A stretch of DNA of 64,000 bases from Deltaproteobacteria bacterium (lineage in GTDB: Bacteria > Myxococcota_A > UBA9042 > PHBI01), in assembly GCA_020632715.1 (NCBI GenBank), contig JACKFA010000003.1, positions 620,001 through 684,000 on the forward strand, in the 5' to 3' direction. The translations under genes and the position numbers were made by a program. Below, in pieces: positions 29,532-37,954 of the stretch; the stretch's first letter is position 1, and each line of letters begins with the position of its first letter. Under the pieces are notes generated by a model that worked only from the letters and a program-made list of their open reading frames with translations, ran no database searches and had not been told where the DNA came from.

Positions 29532-30788
29532 ATGAGCGATTCGAACCCCGAGGTGCCCGCCGCGGCGACCGTCGACGAGGCCGCCGCCGCCGCCGAGCCC
29601 GCGCCCGCGCCCGTCTCAGAGCGCGCGGTCGACAGCGACCACGTCACCGTCCTCGAGTACGAGGGGAAGACCCTCTACATCCTCGGGACGGCCCACGTCT
29701 CGAAGGCGAGCGTCGAGGAGGTCGAGCGCCTCATCGAGGAGATCCGCCCGGACACGGTGTGCGTCGAGCTCTGCGAGGCGCGCTTCCAGGCGCTGACCGA
29801 CCGCGAGCGGTGGAAGAAGCTCGACATCTTCGAGGTGATCAAGGGCGGGAAGACGCTGTTCCTGCTCGCGAACCTCGCCGTCGGCGCCTACCAGCGCCGC
29901 CTCGGGGCGGAGCTCGGCGTGCAGCCGGGCGCGGAGCTGCTCGCGGCGGTCGACAAGGCGCAGGAGGTCGGCGCGGAGGTGATCCTCGCCGACCGCGACA
30001 TCCACGTGACGCTCAAGCGCACGTGGGGGAACCTCGGCTTCTGGAAGAAGACGCAGCTCCTCGGGGCCGTCGTGGGCTCGCTCTTCTCGCGCGAGCAGGG
30101 CGAGCAGGTCGCCATCGAGGACCTGAAGGAGAAGGCGCACCTCTCGGAGATGATGGCCGAGTTCGCGCGGGTCATGCCGCAGGTGAAGGAGCCGCTCATC
30201 GACGAGCGCGACCATTACCTCGTGTCGATGACCCGCGAGGCGCCGGGCGAGCGCATCGTGTCGGTGGTCGGCGCCGGCCACGCGGCCGGGATGGCGGCGA
30301 ACCTCGCGACGCCGATCGACCGCCGCGCGCTCGAGAAGATCCCGCCGAAGAAGTGGTGGACCGGGCTCCTCAAGTGGATCATCCCGGCGCTCCTGATCGG
30401 CGCGTTCTACTTCGGCTTCCAGAAGGAGGGGCCGGCGAGCTTCGAGCAGCTCGTGCTCGCCTGGGTCCTCCCGAACTCGATCGCCGCGGCGGTGCTGACG
30501 GCGCTCGTCGGCGGCACCCTCGCGAGCATCGTGACGGCGTTCATCGCGTCGCCCATCACCTCGCTGAACCCGCTCATCGGGTGCGGGATGGTGACCGGCG
30601 TCGTCGAGGCGTGGCGGCGGAAGCCGACCGTCGAGGACGCGGAGAACATCAACCGCGACGTGCAGAGCTTCAAGGGCTTCTTCCGGAACCGCTTCACGCG
30701 CGTCCTGGTGGTGGTCGTCGCGAGCACGCTCGGGAGCGCGATCGGCGCCTGGATCGGCCTCGGCTGGGTGCTCACGAAGGTCAGCTAG
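29532..30788 (+). CDS. TraB/PrgY-family membrane protein
   Basis: A 418-residue TraB-family protein (422 if the upstream ATG at 29520 is used). Members include enterococcal PrgY/TraB pheromone inhibitors and archaeal or eukaryotic homologues of unsettled biochemical role, related to the TIKI/GumN fold. The signature LYILGTAHVSKASVEEVERL, the VELCEAR block and the VVGAGHAAGM motif are visible. The C-terminal part has three or four hydrophobic helices, so it is membrane-anchored. The N-terminal 40 residues are Ala/Glu/Pro low complexity. Neither start has a clear Shine-Dalgarno site; 29532 (MSDSNPE) was preferred because a TATGGG-like box sits just upstream. Confidence 0.85.
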   Translation: MSDSNPEVPAAATVDEAAAAAEPAPAPVSERAVDSDHVTVLEYEGKTLYILGTAHVSKASVEEVERLIEEIRPDTVCVELCEARFQALTDRERWKKLDIFEVIKGGKTLFLLANLAVGAYQRRLGAELGVQPGAELLAAVDKAQEVGAEVILADRDIHVTLKRTWGNLGFWKKTQLLGAVVGSLFSREQGEQVAIEDLKEKAHLSEMMAEFARVMPQVKEPLIDERDHYLVSMTREAPGERIVSVVGAGHAAGMAANLATPIDRRALEKIPPKKWWTGLLKWIIPALLIGAFYFGFQKEGPASFEQLVLAWVLPNSIAAAVLTALVGGTLASIVTAFIASPITSLNPLIGCGMVTGVVEAWRRKPTVEDAENINRDVQSFKGFFRNRFTRVLVVVVASTLGSAIGAWIGLGWVLTKVS

Positions 30789-30792
30789 CGGA

Positions 30793-31839
30793 TCACCGCG
30801 CGGGGAGCCTCGCGGTCGCGATCACGCGCGCGGGGGCGTCGTCCTCGACGCCGAGGGCGGCCGCGAGCTCGCCCTCGACGGCGCGCGCGACGAGCCTCGC
30901 CGTGACGGCGCCGGTCCCGGGCACGTCGGCCGCGACGGACTCGCCTGGCGCGAGGGCCGCGATGGTGGCCGTCGCGGCGTCGGTCGGGAGGGTCACGCGC
31001 ACGCCCGCGGCGTCGCGGAGGTCGGCCCCGAGCGTGATGACGCGCCGCGGGCCGTCGCCCGCGTCGACCTCGACCCAGAGCTCGCGGAGGAGCGTCGCGC
31101 CGGTCGGCACGGCGTGGCCGGCGCCGGCGTTCGTGAGCGTCACGCGCGCGCCGCCGCCCGGGAGGGGGGCCACGTCGAGGCGGAGGGCGGTCGCGACGAG
31201 GGCGTCGTCCCGGAAGCCCGGGAAGCGGTGGTCGGTGTGGCCGTCGGGGGTCCGCGGCATGTGGCAGCCCTGGCACGTGAGCCCGGCCGCGGCGGCCGGC
31301 GACGCGCGGAACTCGGTGAGCGTCGGCTCGACGAAGAGACGGGGCCCCGTCACCTCGTGGCAGGTGCCGCAGAGGTCGGGGGCGCGGAGGAAGTCGCCGT
31401 CGCGCGTCGCGTGGGGGGCGCCCGCGGCGGCGCCGGTGGGGCCGGCGAGCGGGGCGCCGGCGAGCACGGTGAGGCGCCCGTCGCGCGTGCCGCGGTTCCC
31501 GGTCGCGGCGTGGCAGGTGACGCACCCGATCGCGGGCTCCGGCTCGAGCGCGGCGCCCGCGTGGCAGCGCTCGCACGCGGCGCGGGCGGCGGCGCCCCAG
31601 CTCGCCTCGACCTCGGGCAGGAGCGCCCGGAAGGTCGGCTGCCGCGCGCTCCGGGCGTGGGCCGACGCCGCCCACTCCGCGTGCTGCTGCGGGTGGCAGC
31701 CGCCGCAGGACGCCGGCGCCGGGTCGTAGGCCGCGGCGCCGGGCGCGCCGTCGCCCGCCTCGCTCCATGTTGCGTCGCAACACGCGATCGCCGGTAAGGC
31801 GCCCAATATGAGCATGGCGGGCGTTGTGCGGTGCAGCAT
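30793..31839 (-). CDS. Five-heme c-type cytochrome, predicted lipoprotein
   Basis: A 348-residue secreted cytochrome. The N-terminus has a hydrophobic segment ending in a lipobox-like LPAIAC. Five CxxCH heme-attachment motifs are visible: CGGCH, CERCH, CVTCH, CGTCH and CQGCH, all in the first about 200 residues, a layout like cytochrome c554/NapC-like multiheme proteins. The last about 150 residues carry no heme and look like beta-sandwich strands. It should be periplasmic or outer-membrane attached and move electrons. ATG 31839 was chosen; a GTG lies one codon upstream. It follows the beta-barrel gene by about 13 nt, so they may be one operon. Redox partners are not in the window. Confidence 0.85.
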   Translation of the reverse strand: MLHRTTPAMLILGALPAIACCDATWSEAGDGAPGAAAYDPAPASCGGCHPQQHAEWAASAHARSARQPTFRALLPEVEASWGAAARAACERCHAGAALEPEPAIGCVTCHAATGNRGTRDGRLTVLAGAPLAGPTGAAAGAPHATRDGDFLRAPDLCGTCHEVTGPRLFVEPTLTEFRASPAAAAGLTCQGCHMPRTPDGHTDHRFPGFRDDALVATALRLDVAPLPGGGARVTLTNAGAGHAVPTGATLLRELWVEVDAGDGPRRVITLGADLRDAAGVRVTLPTDAATATIAALAPGESVAADVPGTGAVTARLVARAVEGELAAALGVEDDAPARVIATARLPAR

Positions 31840-31852
31840 CACGCGCCCCGGC

Positions 31853-32473
31853 TCAGAGGTGGAAGGCCGCGCCGATGGTCGCCTGGAAGCTGTCCGTGCG
31901 GTCGATCTCGTCGCTCTTCGCCGCGTTCGACCAGGCGCCGCCCTCCTGCGGGTGCCCGAAGTAGCCCTGGTAGAGCGCGTCCGCGAAGAGGGACCAGCGC
32001 CCGGTCAGCGCGACCTCGGCGCCGACGCCCGCGTGGACGCCGAAGAGCACGTCGTTCGAGGCGGTGCCGTCCTTCCCCTCGCCGAAGGAGAGCATCGTGC
32101 AGAGGCCCGCGATCGGCCGCACGCGCACGCCGCCCGTGAGCGCGATGGGCACGTAGAGCGAGAAGCCGGCCGGGATGATGGTCCGGTCGCCGCTCCCGCC
32201 CGTGTCGACCGAGAGCACCTCGGAGACGAGCTCGATGCCGAGCTCGTCGAGCGGCTCCCAGCGGATCTTGAAGCCGACGCCGCTCGAGCCGTAGCTCCCC
32301 GACCAGTTGGAGTAGTAGACGCCGAGCGCGAAGTCGCGGTCGAAGGCGCCGACCTCGGCGGAGGCGGCGACGCGCGCGTCGTCATCGGCGAGCGCGCGGG
32401 CGGGCAGGGCGGCGAGCGCGAGCGCGAGCGTGAGCGCTACGGCGAGAGAGGCGGCGGGGGCGAGACGGCGCAT
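31853..32473 (-). CDS. Small outer-membrane beta-barrel-like protein
   Basis: A 206-residue protein with a clear signal peptide (ALTLALALAALPARALA, cleavage near ADDD). The mature part alternates short amphipathic strands rich in Gly, Tyr, Trp and Ser and ends in an aromatic/hydrophobic strand (FQATIGAAFHL), the pattern of small outer-membrane barrels. No specific family is recognised. ATG 32473 has an AGGAAG ribosome site. It lies directly upstream of the five-heme cytochrome gene; a shared envelope role is possible but not shown. Confidence 0.7.
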   Translation of the reverse strand: MRRLAPAASLAVALTLALALAALPARALADDDARVAASAEVGAFDRDFALGVYYSNWSGSYGSSGVGFKIRWEPLDELGIELVSEVLSVDTGGSGDRTIIPAGFSLYVPIALTGGVRVRPIAGLCTMLSFGEGKDGTASNDVLFGVHAGVGAEVALTGRWSLFADALYQGYFGHPQEGGAWSNAAKSDEIDRTDSFQATIGAAFHL

Positions 32474-32562
32474 GGGCGGCTTCCTGTCGGTCGGTGGTCG
32501 TTCGGCTCCGGGGGACGCGCCCCGTCACGGTCGAACACCGCCGCCGCCCCGAGGTGTCACTC

Positions 32563-33399
32563 TCAGCCGACGATCGTGCTCCCGCCGTCGTCGTCGTCAT
32601 CGGGCTCGGGGAGCAGCGCGTCGAGGCCCTCGCCGAAGACGCCGTGGCGCCCGATCCCCGACGCGAACGCCGCGGCGCCCGCGCGCGCCTCGCCGGACGC
32701 GAGCGTCTCGACGCCGCGCCGGAGCTCCTCGGCGAGGGCGCCGTCGAGGTCGAGGTCGAGCCCGCCGTACGTGCTCGCGCGGTCGTTCAGGAGGCAGCGC
32801 CACGGGAAGGAGGCGAGCTCCTGCGCGAGCGCCTCGGCCTCGGAGCGCACGGTGCCGGCGGCGACCACGCGGTTCACGAGCCCGAAGGACAGCGCCTCGG
32901 CGGCGCTCACGGGGCGCCCCGTGAGGATGAGATCGAGCGCGCGCGAGAGCCCGATGAGGCGCGGCAGGCGCGCCGTCCCGCCGTCGATGAGCGGCACGCC
33001 GAAGCGCCGGCAGAAGACGCCGAAGACGGCGTTCTCCTCGGCCACGCGCAGGTCGCACCAGCAGGCGAGCTCGAGGCCGCCGGCGACCGCGTGCCCCGCG
33101 ACCGCGGCGATGACGGGCTTCGAGAGCGCCATGCGCGTCGGCCCGAGCGGCCCGTCGCCACCGGGCGCCACGCGGTTCGGGCGGCCCGCGGCGACCGCCT
33201 TCAGATCCGCGCCCGCGCAGAAGTCGCGCCCCTCGCCGAAGAGCACGGCCACGCGCGCGTCGTCGTCGGCCTCGAAGGCGCGGAAGGCGGCGGCGAGGGC
33301 GTCCGCCGTGTCGCGATCGACGGCGTTCCTGACCTCGGGGCGGCACAGGATCACGGTGGTGACGGGGCCGTCGCGTTCGATCCGGACCGGGCTCAGCAT
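32563..33399 (-). CDS. Enoyl-CoA hydratase/isomerase family protein
   Basis: A 278-residue crotonase-fold enzyme. The oxyanion hole (DFCAGADLKAV) and the first catalytic Glu region (AGGLELACWCD) are present. The second Glu position lies in VFCRRFGVPLIDGGTARL, where Glu is replaced by Arg, so the exact reaction (hydratase, isomerase or hydrolase) is open. A C-terminal acidic tail (PDDDDDGG) is unusual. ATG 33399 is preceded by GAGGAGCC; an upstream start at 33471 would add an unlikely Arg/Ala-rich stretch. It stands alone, divergent from the DUF445 operon. Confidence 0.85.
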   Translation of the reverse strand: MLSPVRIERDGPVTTVILCRPEVRNAVDRDTADALAAAFRAFEADDDARVAVLFGEGRDFCAGADLKAVAAGRPNRVAPGGDGPLGPTRMALSKPVIAAVAGHAVAGGLELACWCDLRVAEENAVFGVFCRRFGVPLIDGGTARLPRLIGLSRALDLILTGRPVSAAEALSFGLVNRVVAAGTVRSEAEALAQELASFPWRCLLNDRASTYGGLDLDLDGALAEELRRGVETLASGEARAGAAAFASGIGRHGVFGEGLDALLPEPDDDDDGGSTIVG

Positions 33400-33579
33400 G
33401 GGGGCTCCTCGTGCTCGTGCGTGCGCGCTCGCGCGGCGGGGGGCCGGCGAGCGCCATTTACAATACGCCACCTTTCCGCTTTGCTAGGAACCCGCTCCGG
33501 CCCGCCGTGAGCCACGCGGTGCCGTGGCCGCGTCGCTCCCGCCCGCGCCGCCCGTCACGTCCGAGATCAAGCGAGCCCC

Positions 33580-34803
33580 ATGTCCATCTTCGACACGATT
33601 GCGCAGAGCCCGGAGGTCCTGACCATCCCGGTGGTCGCGGGCGTCATCGGCTGGTTCACGAACTGGCTCGCGGTGAAGATGATGTTCCACCCGACCGAGT
33701 TCGTCGGCATCAAGCCGTTCCTCGGCTGGCAGGGCATCGTCCCGGCGAACGCGCTGCGCCTCGCGAACACGGGCCTGAAGCTCATCACGTCGCAGCTCCT
33801 GCGCGTGCCCGAGCTCTTCGAGGACTTCGACTCGAAGAAGTTCGTCGACGAGAACGGGCAGCGGATCCGCGCGCTCACGCGGAAGTCGATCGAGGAGAAG
33901 GCGAGCGCCCACTTCCCGCAGATGTGGGCCGCGCTCTCGCCCGCCATCAAGGAGCAGGTCTACACGCTCGCCGAGAACGAGGTGATGAAGGTCTCCTCGG
34001 ACGTCATGGAGCAGGCCGCGGAGCGCATCGAGGACCTGCTCGACGTCGAGCAGGTCGTGACCGACGCGGTCCTCGCCGACAAGGGCCTGATGAGCAAGGT
34101 CTTCCTCACGGTCGGGGCCGCCGAGTTCAAGTTCATCGAGATCAGCGGCCTCTACTTCGGCTTCCTGTTCGGCCTCGTGCAGATGCTCGTGTGGCTCCTG
34201 TACCCGGCGGTCTGGGTGCTGCCGGTGTTCGGCTTCCTCGTCGGCTACGTCACGAACTGGCTCGCGCTGAAGCTCATCTTCGAGCCGCGGAAGCCCACGA
34301 AGTTCGGTCCCTTCACGGTGCAGGGCCTGTTCCACAAGCGGCAGGCCGACATCTCGAAGGGCTTCAGCGAGATCGTGAGCAAGCGCGTCTTCACGGGCGA
34401 GAACCTGTTCGCCGAGTTCGGCAAGGACAGCTCGCGGCGCGCGCTCATGAACATGGTGCGCGAGAAGGCGCGGGCGCTCATCGAGAAGTACAAGCAGAAC
34501 CCGATGGCGGCCACGATGGCCACGCCGGCGCTCGTCGAGCAGCTCGAGAAGGACCTCCTCACCGAGGTCGAGGCGGAGATGTACCGCCCCGACGGGATGA
34601 TCTTCGAGTTCACGAACAAGTCCGACGACATCCGCGAGAAGCTGATGGAGCGGATGAGCGTGATGGATCCGGAGCCGTTCGAGAACGTGCTGCGGCCGGC
34701 GTTCAAGCAGGACGAGTGGAAGCTCATCCTCGCGGGCGCCGCGCTCGGGCTCGCCGCCGGCATCGTGCAGCTCGTCACGATGTTCGCCGATCAGGTGCTG
34801 TGA
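33580..34803 (+). CDS. DUF445-family membrane protein
   Basis: A 407-residue DUF445 protein (YjiN/YheB type), of unknown biochemical role. Family signs are the repeated motif GxxGWFTNWLAVKMMFHP (near residue 22) and GYVTNWLALKLIFEP (near 222), each followed by a charged helical region. Hydrophobic helices at the N-terminus, around 180-230 and at the C-terminus anchor it in the inner membrane. It begins a plus-strand run: the histidine phosphatase gene starts 6 nt after its stop. A TTTACA box lies about 130 nt upstream with a TTTGCT 17 nt after it, a possible promoter. Confidence 0.9.
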   Translation: MSIFDTIAQSPEVLTIPVVAGVIGWFTNWLAVKMMFHPTEFVGIKPFLGWQGIVPANALRLANTGLKLITSQLLRVPELFEDFDSKKFVDENGQRIRALTRKSIEEKASAHFPQMWAALSPAIKEQVYTLAENEVMKVSSDVMEQAAERIEDLLDVEQVVTDAVLADKGLMSKVFLTVGAAEFKFIEISGLYFGFLFGLVQMLVWLLYPAVWVLPVFGFLVGYVTNWLALKLIFEPRKPTKFGPFTVQGLFHKRQADISKGFSEIVSKRVFTGENLFAEFGKDSSRRALMNMVREKARALIEKYKQNPMAATMATPALVEQLEKDLLTEVEAEMYRPDGMIFEFTNKSDDIREKLMERMSVMDPEPFENVLRPAFKQDEWKLILAGAALGLAAGIVQLVTMFADQVL

Positions 34804-34809
34804 CGCGCG

Positions 34810-35520
34810 GTGGGCACGCTCTACCTCGTGCGGCACGGGCAGGCGTCGATCCACGCCGACGACTACGATCAGCTCTCGGCGCTCGGTGAGCGGCAGGCGG
34901 AGCTCCTCGGGCGCTACTGGGGCACGCGCGACGTGCGCATGACGCGCGCGTTCGTCGGGCCGCTGAAGCGGCAGCGCGGATCGTTCGCGGCGCTCGTCGC
35001 CGGCTACGGGGCGGCCGGGGTCGCGCCCTTCGAGGCCGCGGACGACGGCGGGCTCGCGGAGTTCGACGCGCTCGAGCTCCTCGACGCGGTGCTCCCCACG
35101 ATCGCCGACGAGGACCCCGTCGCCGCGGCCATGCTGCGCGAGGTGCCGCCGGGGTCGACGCCGGCGCGCGGGCACGAGCGCCTCTTCCGGCACGTGACGA
35201 CGCGCTGGGTGAAGGGGGAGCTCGCGCCGCCCGGGGTCCGGCCCTTCGCCGGCTTCCGCGCGCAGGTGCGCGAGGCGCTCGCGCGCGCGGTGGCGGGCAC
35301 CGGGAGGGACGACACGACGGTCGCGGTGACGTCGGGTGGCGTCATCGGCGCCATGGTGGCGGAGGTGGTCGGCGCGGACGATCTGCGGGCGCTCGAGCTC
35401 GCGTGGATCGTGCGGAACGCGTCGTTCACGGAGCTCGCGGTCGGGCGCGAGGGGGCGCGGCTCGTGGCCTTCAACGCCGTGCCGCACCTCGACGGCGACG
35501 GGCTCGTCACGTATCGCTGA
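34810..35520 (+). CDS. Histidine phosphatase (phosphoglycerate mutase-like) family protein
   Basis: A 236-residue histidine-phosphatase-superfamily protein. The catalytic RHG motif is at the N-terminus (LYLVRHGQAS, phosphohistidine H9) and the second histidine position falls in the C-terminal strand-turn region (VAVTSGGVIGAM), where the usual GH is replaced by SGG. That replacement may reduce or alter activity. The substrate could be a phosphosugar, phosphoprotein or nucleotide; it is not determined. GTG start at 34810, 6 nt after the DUF445 stop, suggests coupling. Confidence 0.82.
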   Translation: MGTLYLVRHGQASIHADDYDQLSALGERQAELLGRYWGTRDVRMTRAFVGPLKRQRGSFAALVAGYGAAGVAPFEAADDGGLAEFDALELLDAVLPTIADEDPVAAAMLREVPPGSTPARGHERLFRHVTTRWVKGELAPPGVRPFAGFRAQVREALARAVAGTGRDDTTVAVTSGGVIGAMVAEVVGADDLRALELAWIVRNASFTELAVGREGARLVAFNAVPHLDGDGLVTYR

Positions 35521-35571
35521 GGGCGGGGGGCGGCCGGAGCGCCGTCGCCGCCGGGACACGAGGAGGAGACG

Positions 35572-36783
35572 ATGGATTTCGCGCGGTCACCCGAGGTCGA
35601 GGCGCTGATCGGGCGCGTGTCGGCGTTCATGGACGAGCACGTGCTGCCGCTCGAGGAGCGGCTCATGACCGAGGACTTCACGGCGCTCGAGCCGGCGCTC
35701 GCCGAGGCGCGCGCGGCGTGCCGGGCCGCCGGGCTCGCGTCGGCGCCGCTCCCGCGGGAGCTTGGCGGGATGGGGCTCTCGCTCCTCGAGTTCGCGCACA
35801 TGAGCGAGCAGCTCGGGCGGAGCCCGCTCGGGCACTACGTCTTCAACGTGCAGGCGCCGGACATCGGCAACATGGAGCTCCTGCACCAGTTCGGGACCCC
35901 CGCGCAGCACGAGCGCTGGCTCGCGCCGCTCGTGCGCGGCGAGATCCGGAGCTGCTTCTCGATGACCGAGCCCGAGCTCGCCGGCTCGAACCCGGTCAGG
36001 ATGGCGACGACCGCCGTGCGCGACGGCGACGACTACGTCATCGACGGCCACAAGTGGTTCACGAGCTCCGCGGACGGCGCCGCGTTCGCGGTCGTCATGG
36101 CGGTCACGAACCCGGAGGCCGCGAGCCCCTACGCGCGCGCCTCGCAGATCATCGTGCCGATGGACACCCCCGGGGTGCGCATCGTGCGCAACGTGCCGGT
36201 GATGGGGCACGCGGGGAGCGGGTGGCTGAGCCACGCCGAGATGACCTACGAGGGGGTGCGCGTGCCGCGCGAGAACCTCCTCGGCGGCGAGGGCGCGGGG
36301 TTCGCGCTCGCGCAGGAGCGGCTCGGGCCCGGGCGGATCCACCACTGCATGCGCTGGATCGGGATCGCCGAGCGCGCGCTCGACCTCACGTGCGCGCGGG
36401 CCATCGCGCGCGAGCTCGCGCCGGGGCGGACGCTCGCCGACCAGCAGGTCTTCCAGCACGCGCTCGCCGAGAGCCGCGCGGCCATCGACGCGTCGCGGCT
36501 CATGGTGCTCGAGGCGGCGTGGCGCATCGACCGGCTCGGGCAGAAGGCGGCGCGCGAGTCGATCTCGACCATCAAGTTCTTCGTCGCGGGGATGCTGCAG
36601 CAGGTGCTCGATCGCGGGATCCAGGCGCACGGGGCGCTCGGGATGACCGACGACACGCTGCTCTCCTTCTGGTACCGCCACGAGCGGGCGGCGCGCATCT
36701 ACGACGGCCCGGACGAGGTCCACAAGGGGGTCGTGGCGCGACAGATCCTCGCGCGGCACGGCCACAGCGGTGCCCGGCGATGA
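35572..36783 (+). CDS. Acyl-CoA dehydrogenase
   Basis: A 403-residue flavoprotein of the acyl-CoA dehydrogenase family, which introduces a trans-2,3 double bond into acyl-CoA and passes electrons to ETF. Visible family segments are SCFSMTEPELAGSNP (FAD/substrate loop), IDGHKWFTSSADGA, and QAHGALGMTDDTLL near the C-terminus. The ATG is behind a strong GAGGAGGAG site. Its stop overlaps the APH-type phosphotransferase gene as ATGA. The pair mirrors the fused ACAD10/ACAD11 proteins of animals, in which an aminoglycoside-phosphotransferase domain joins an acyl-CoA dehydrogenase that handles 4-hydroxy acids; the same job here is an inference. Confidence 0.92.
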   Translation: MDFARSPEVEALIGRVSAFMDEHVLPLEERLMTEDFTALEPALAEARAACRAAGLASAPLPRELGGMGLSLLEFAHMSEQLGRSPLGHYVFNVQAPDIGNMELLHQFGTPAQHERWLAPLVRGEIRSCFSMTEPELAGSNPVRMATTAVRDGDDYVIDGHKWFTSSADGAAFAVVMAVTNPEAASPYARASQIIVPMDTPGVRIVRNVPVMGHAGSGWLSHAEMTYEGVRVPRENLLGGEGAGFALAQERLGPGRIHHCMRWIGIAERALDLTCARAIARELAPGRTLADQQVFQHALAESRAAIDASRLMVLEAAWRIDRLGQKAARESISTIKFFVAGMLQQVLDRGIQAHGALGMTDDTLLSFWYRHERAARIYDGPDEVHKGVVARQILARHGHSGARR

Positions 36784-37853
36784 GCGCCTCCGGAGACGCC
36801 GACGTCGCCGCGGTGCGCGCGGGCGAGGAGCTCCCGGTGGCGGCGCTCGCGGCGTGGTTCGCGGAGGCGGCGCCGGAGCTCGCGGGGCAGCCGGTCGAGG
36901 TGCTGCAGTTCCCGAAGGGCCACTCGAACCTGACGTACCTCCTGCGGGTCGGGGAGCGCGAGCTCGTGCTGCGGCGGCCGCCGCACGGGGCGAAGATCGC
37001 GTCGGCGCACGACATGGCGCGGGAGCACACGATCCTCTCGGCGCTGAACCCGCGGCTCCCTCAGGCGCCGCGGCCGCTCGCGTTCTGCGGCGACGAGGGC
37101 GTGCTCGGGGCGCCGTTCTACGTGATGGAGCGCGTGCGCGGGCTCATCGTGCGGAAGACGCTGCCGGCCGCGTGGGCGGGCGACGCGGCGCGGGCGCGGG
37201 CGGTGTCCGAGGTCACGTGCGACGCGCTCGTGATGCTGCACGCGGTCGACTGGCGGGCGGCGGGGCTCGGGGAGCTCTGGAAGGGGGAGGGCTATGTCGC
37301 GCGGCAGGTGAGCGGCTGGGCGGGGCGCTATTCGCGCGCGCGGACCGACGACGTGCCGACCATCGAGGCGGCGGCGGCGTGGCTCGCGGCGCACCTGCCG
37401 GAGGAGCAGGCGCCGGCGCTCATCCACAACGACGTGAAGCCGGACAACCTCGTCCTCGACGTGGACGACCCGCGGCGCGTGGTCGGGATCCTCGACTGGG
37501 AGATGGCGACGATCGGGGATCCGCTGATGGACCTCGGGACGACGCTCGGCTACTGGGTGCAGGCGGATGATCCGGCGCCGGCGCAGGCGTTCGCCTTCTG
37601 CCCGTCGAACGCGCCCGGGGCGCTGACGCGGGCTGAGATGGTCGCGCGCTACGAGCAGCGGAGCGGGCGAGTCGTCGGAGACCCCGTGTTCTACTACGTC
37701 TACGGCCTCTTCAAGCTCGCCGTCGTGGCGCAGCAGATCTACCAGCGCTACGCGACGGGGAAGACGAAGGACAAGCGCTTCGCGAGCTTCATCTTCGGCG
37801 TGCGCGTGCTCGGCGACATGGCGGCGCGGGCGATCGAGGCGGGGCGGCTCTGA
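36780..37853 (+). CDS. APH-type phosphotransferase (ACAD10/11-like kinase domain)
   Basis: A 357-residue phosphotransferase of the aminoglycoside phosphotransferase (APH/choline kinase) fold. The nucleotide loop region GHSNLTYLLRVGE, catalytic HNDVKPDNLVLD (D of HND) and metal-binding ILDWEMATIGDP are clear. With the 4-bp overlap to an acyl-CoA dehydrogenase gene, it most likely phosphorylates a hydroxyacyl-CoA or related acyl intermediate, as the APH part of ACAD10/11 does. Antibiotic resistance is unlikely. ATG 36780 is fixed by the ATGA overlap. It is tail-to-tail with purU, with a palindrome block between them. Confidence 0.88.
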   Translation: MSASGDADVAAVRAGEELPVAALAAWFAEAAPELAGQPVEVLQFPKGHSNLTYLLRVGERELVLRRPPHGAKIASAHDMAREHTILSALNPRLPQAPRPLAFCGDEGVLGAPFYVMERVRGLIVRKTLPAAWAGDAARARAVSEVTCDALVMLHAVDWRAAGLGELWKGEGYVARQVSGWAGRYSRARTDDVPTIEAAAAWLAAHLPEEQAPALIHNDVKPDNLVLDVDDPRRVVGILDWEMATIGDPLMDLGTTLGYWVQADDPAPAQAFAFCPSNAPGALTRAEMVARYEQRSGRVVGDPVFYYVYGLFKLAVVAQQIYQRYATGKTKDKRFASFIFGVRVLGDMAARAIEAGRL

Positions 37854-37866
37854 TCCGAGGCAGGCG

Positions 37867-37940
37867 CGCGATTCAGCCGAGTCGTCCGTGAACGGCGTTC
37901 ACATCGCGATTCAGCTGAATCGCCGGTGAACGGTGTTCAC
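37867..37940. repeat. Convergent-gene palindrome pair, locus 2 (two tandem composite units)
   Basis: Two imperfect tandem units of about 38 bp, each with a 12-bp ATTCAG(C)-type palindrome followed by the 15-bp element. Unit 1 starts at 37867 and ends with GTGAACGGCGTTCAC (37888-37902). Unit 2 has the perfect palindrome ATTCAGCTGAAT (37910-37921) and GTGAACGGTGTTCAC (37926-37940). The block lies between the tail-to-tail phosphotransferase and purU genes. Confidence 0.8.
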
Positions 37941-37954
37941 ACATCTCACCCGCG

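Noticed and set aside
29490..29545. T-arm-like GGTTCGAGCCC and GATTCGAACCCC as possible tRNA remnants
   Set aside because: No acceptor or anticodon stem pairs around either, and the second is within the start of the TraB gene.
36780..37853. APH-type phosphotransferase as an antibiotic-resistance gene
   Set aside because: It overlaps an acyl-CoA dehydrogenase gene as in ACAD10/11-type pairs, which explains it better as an acyl-substrate kinase.
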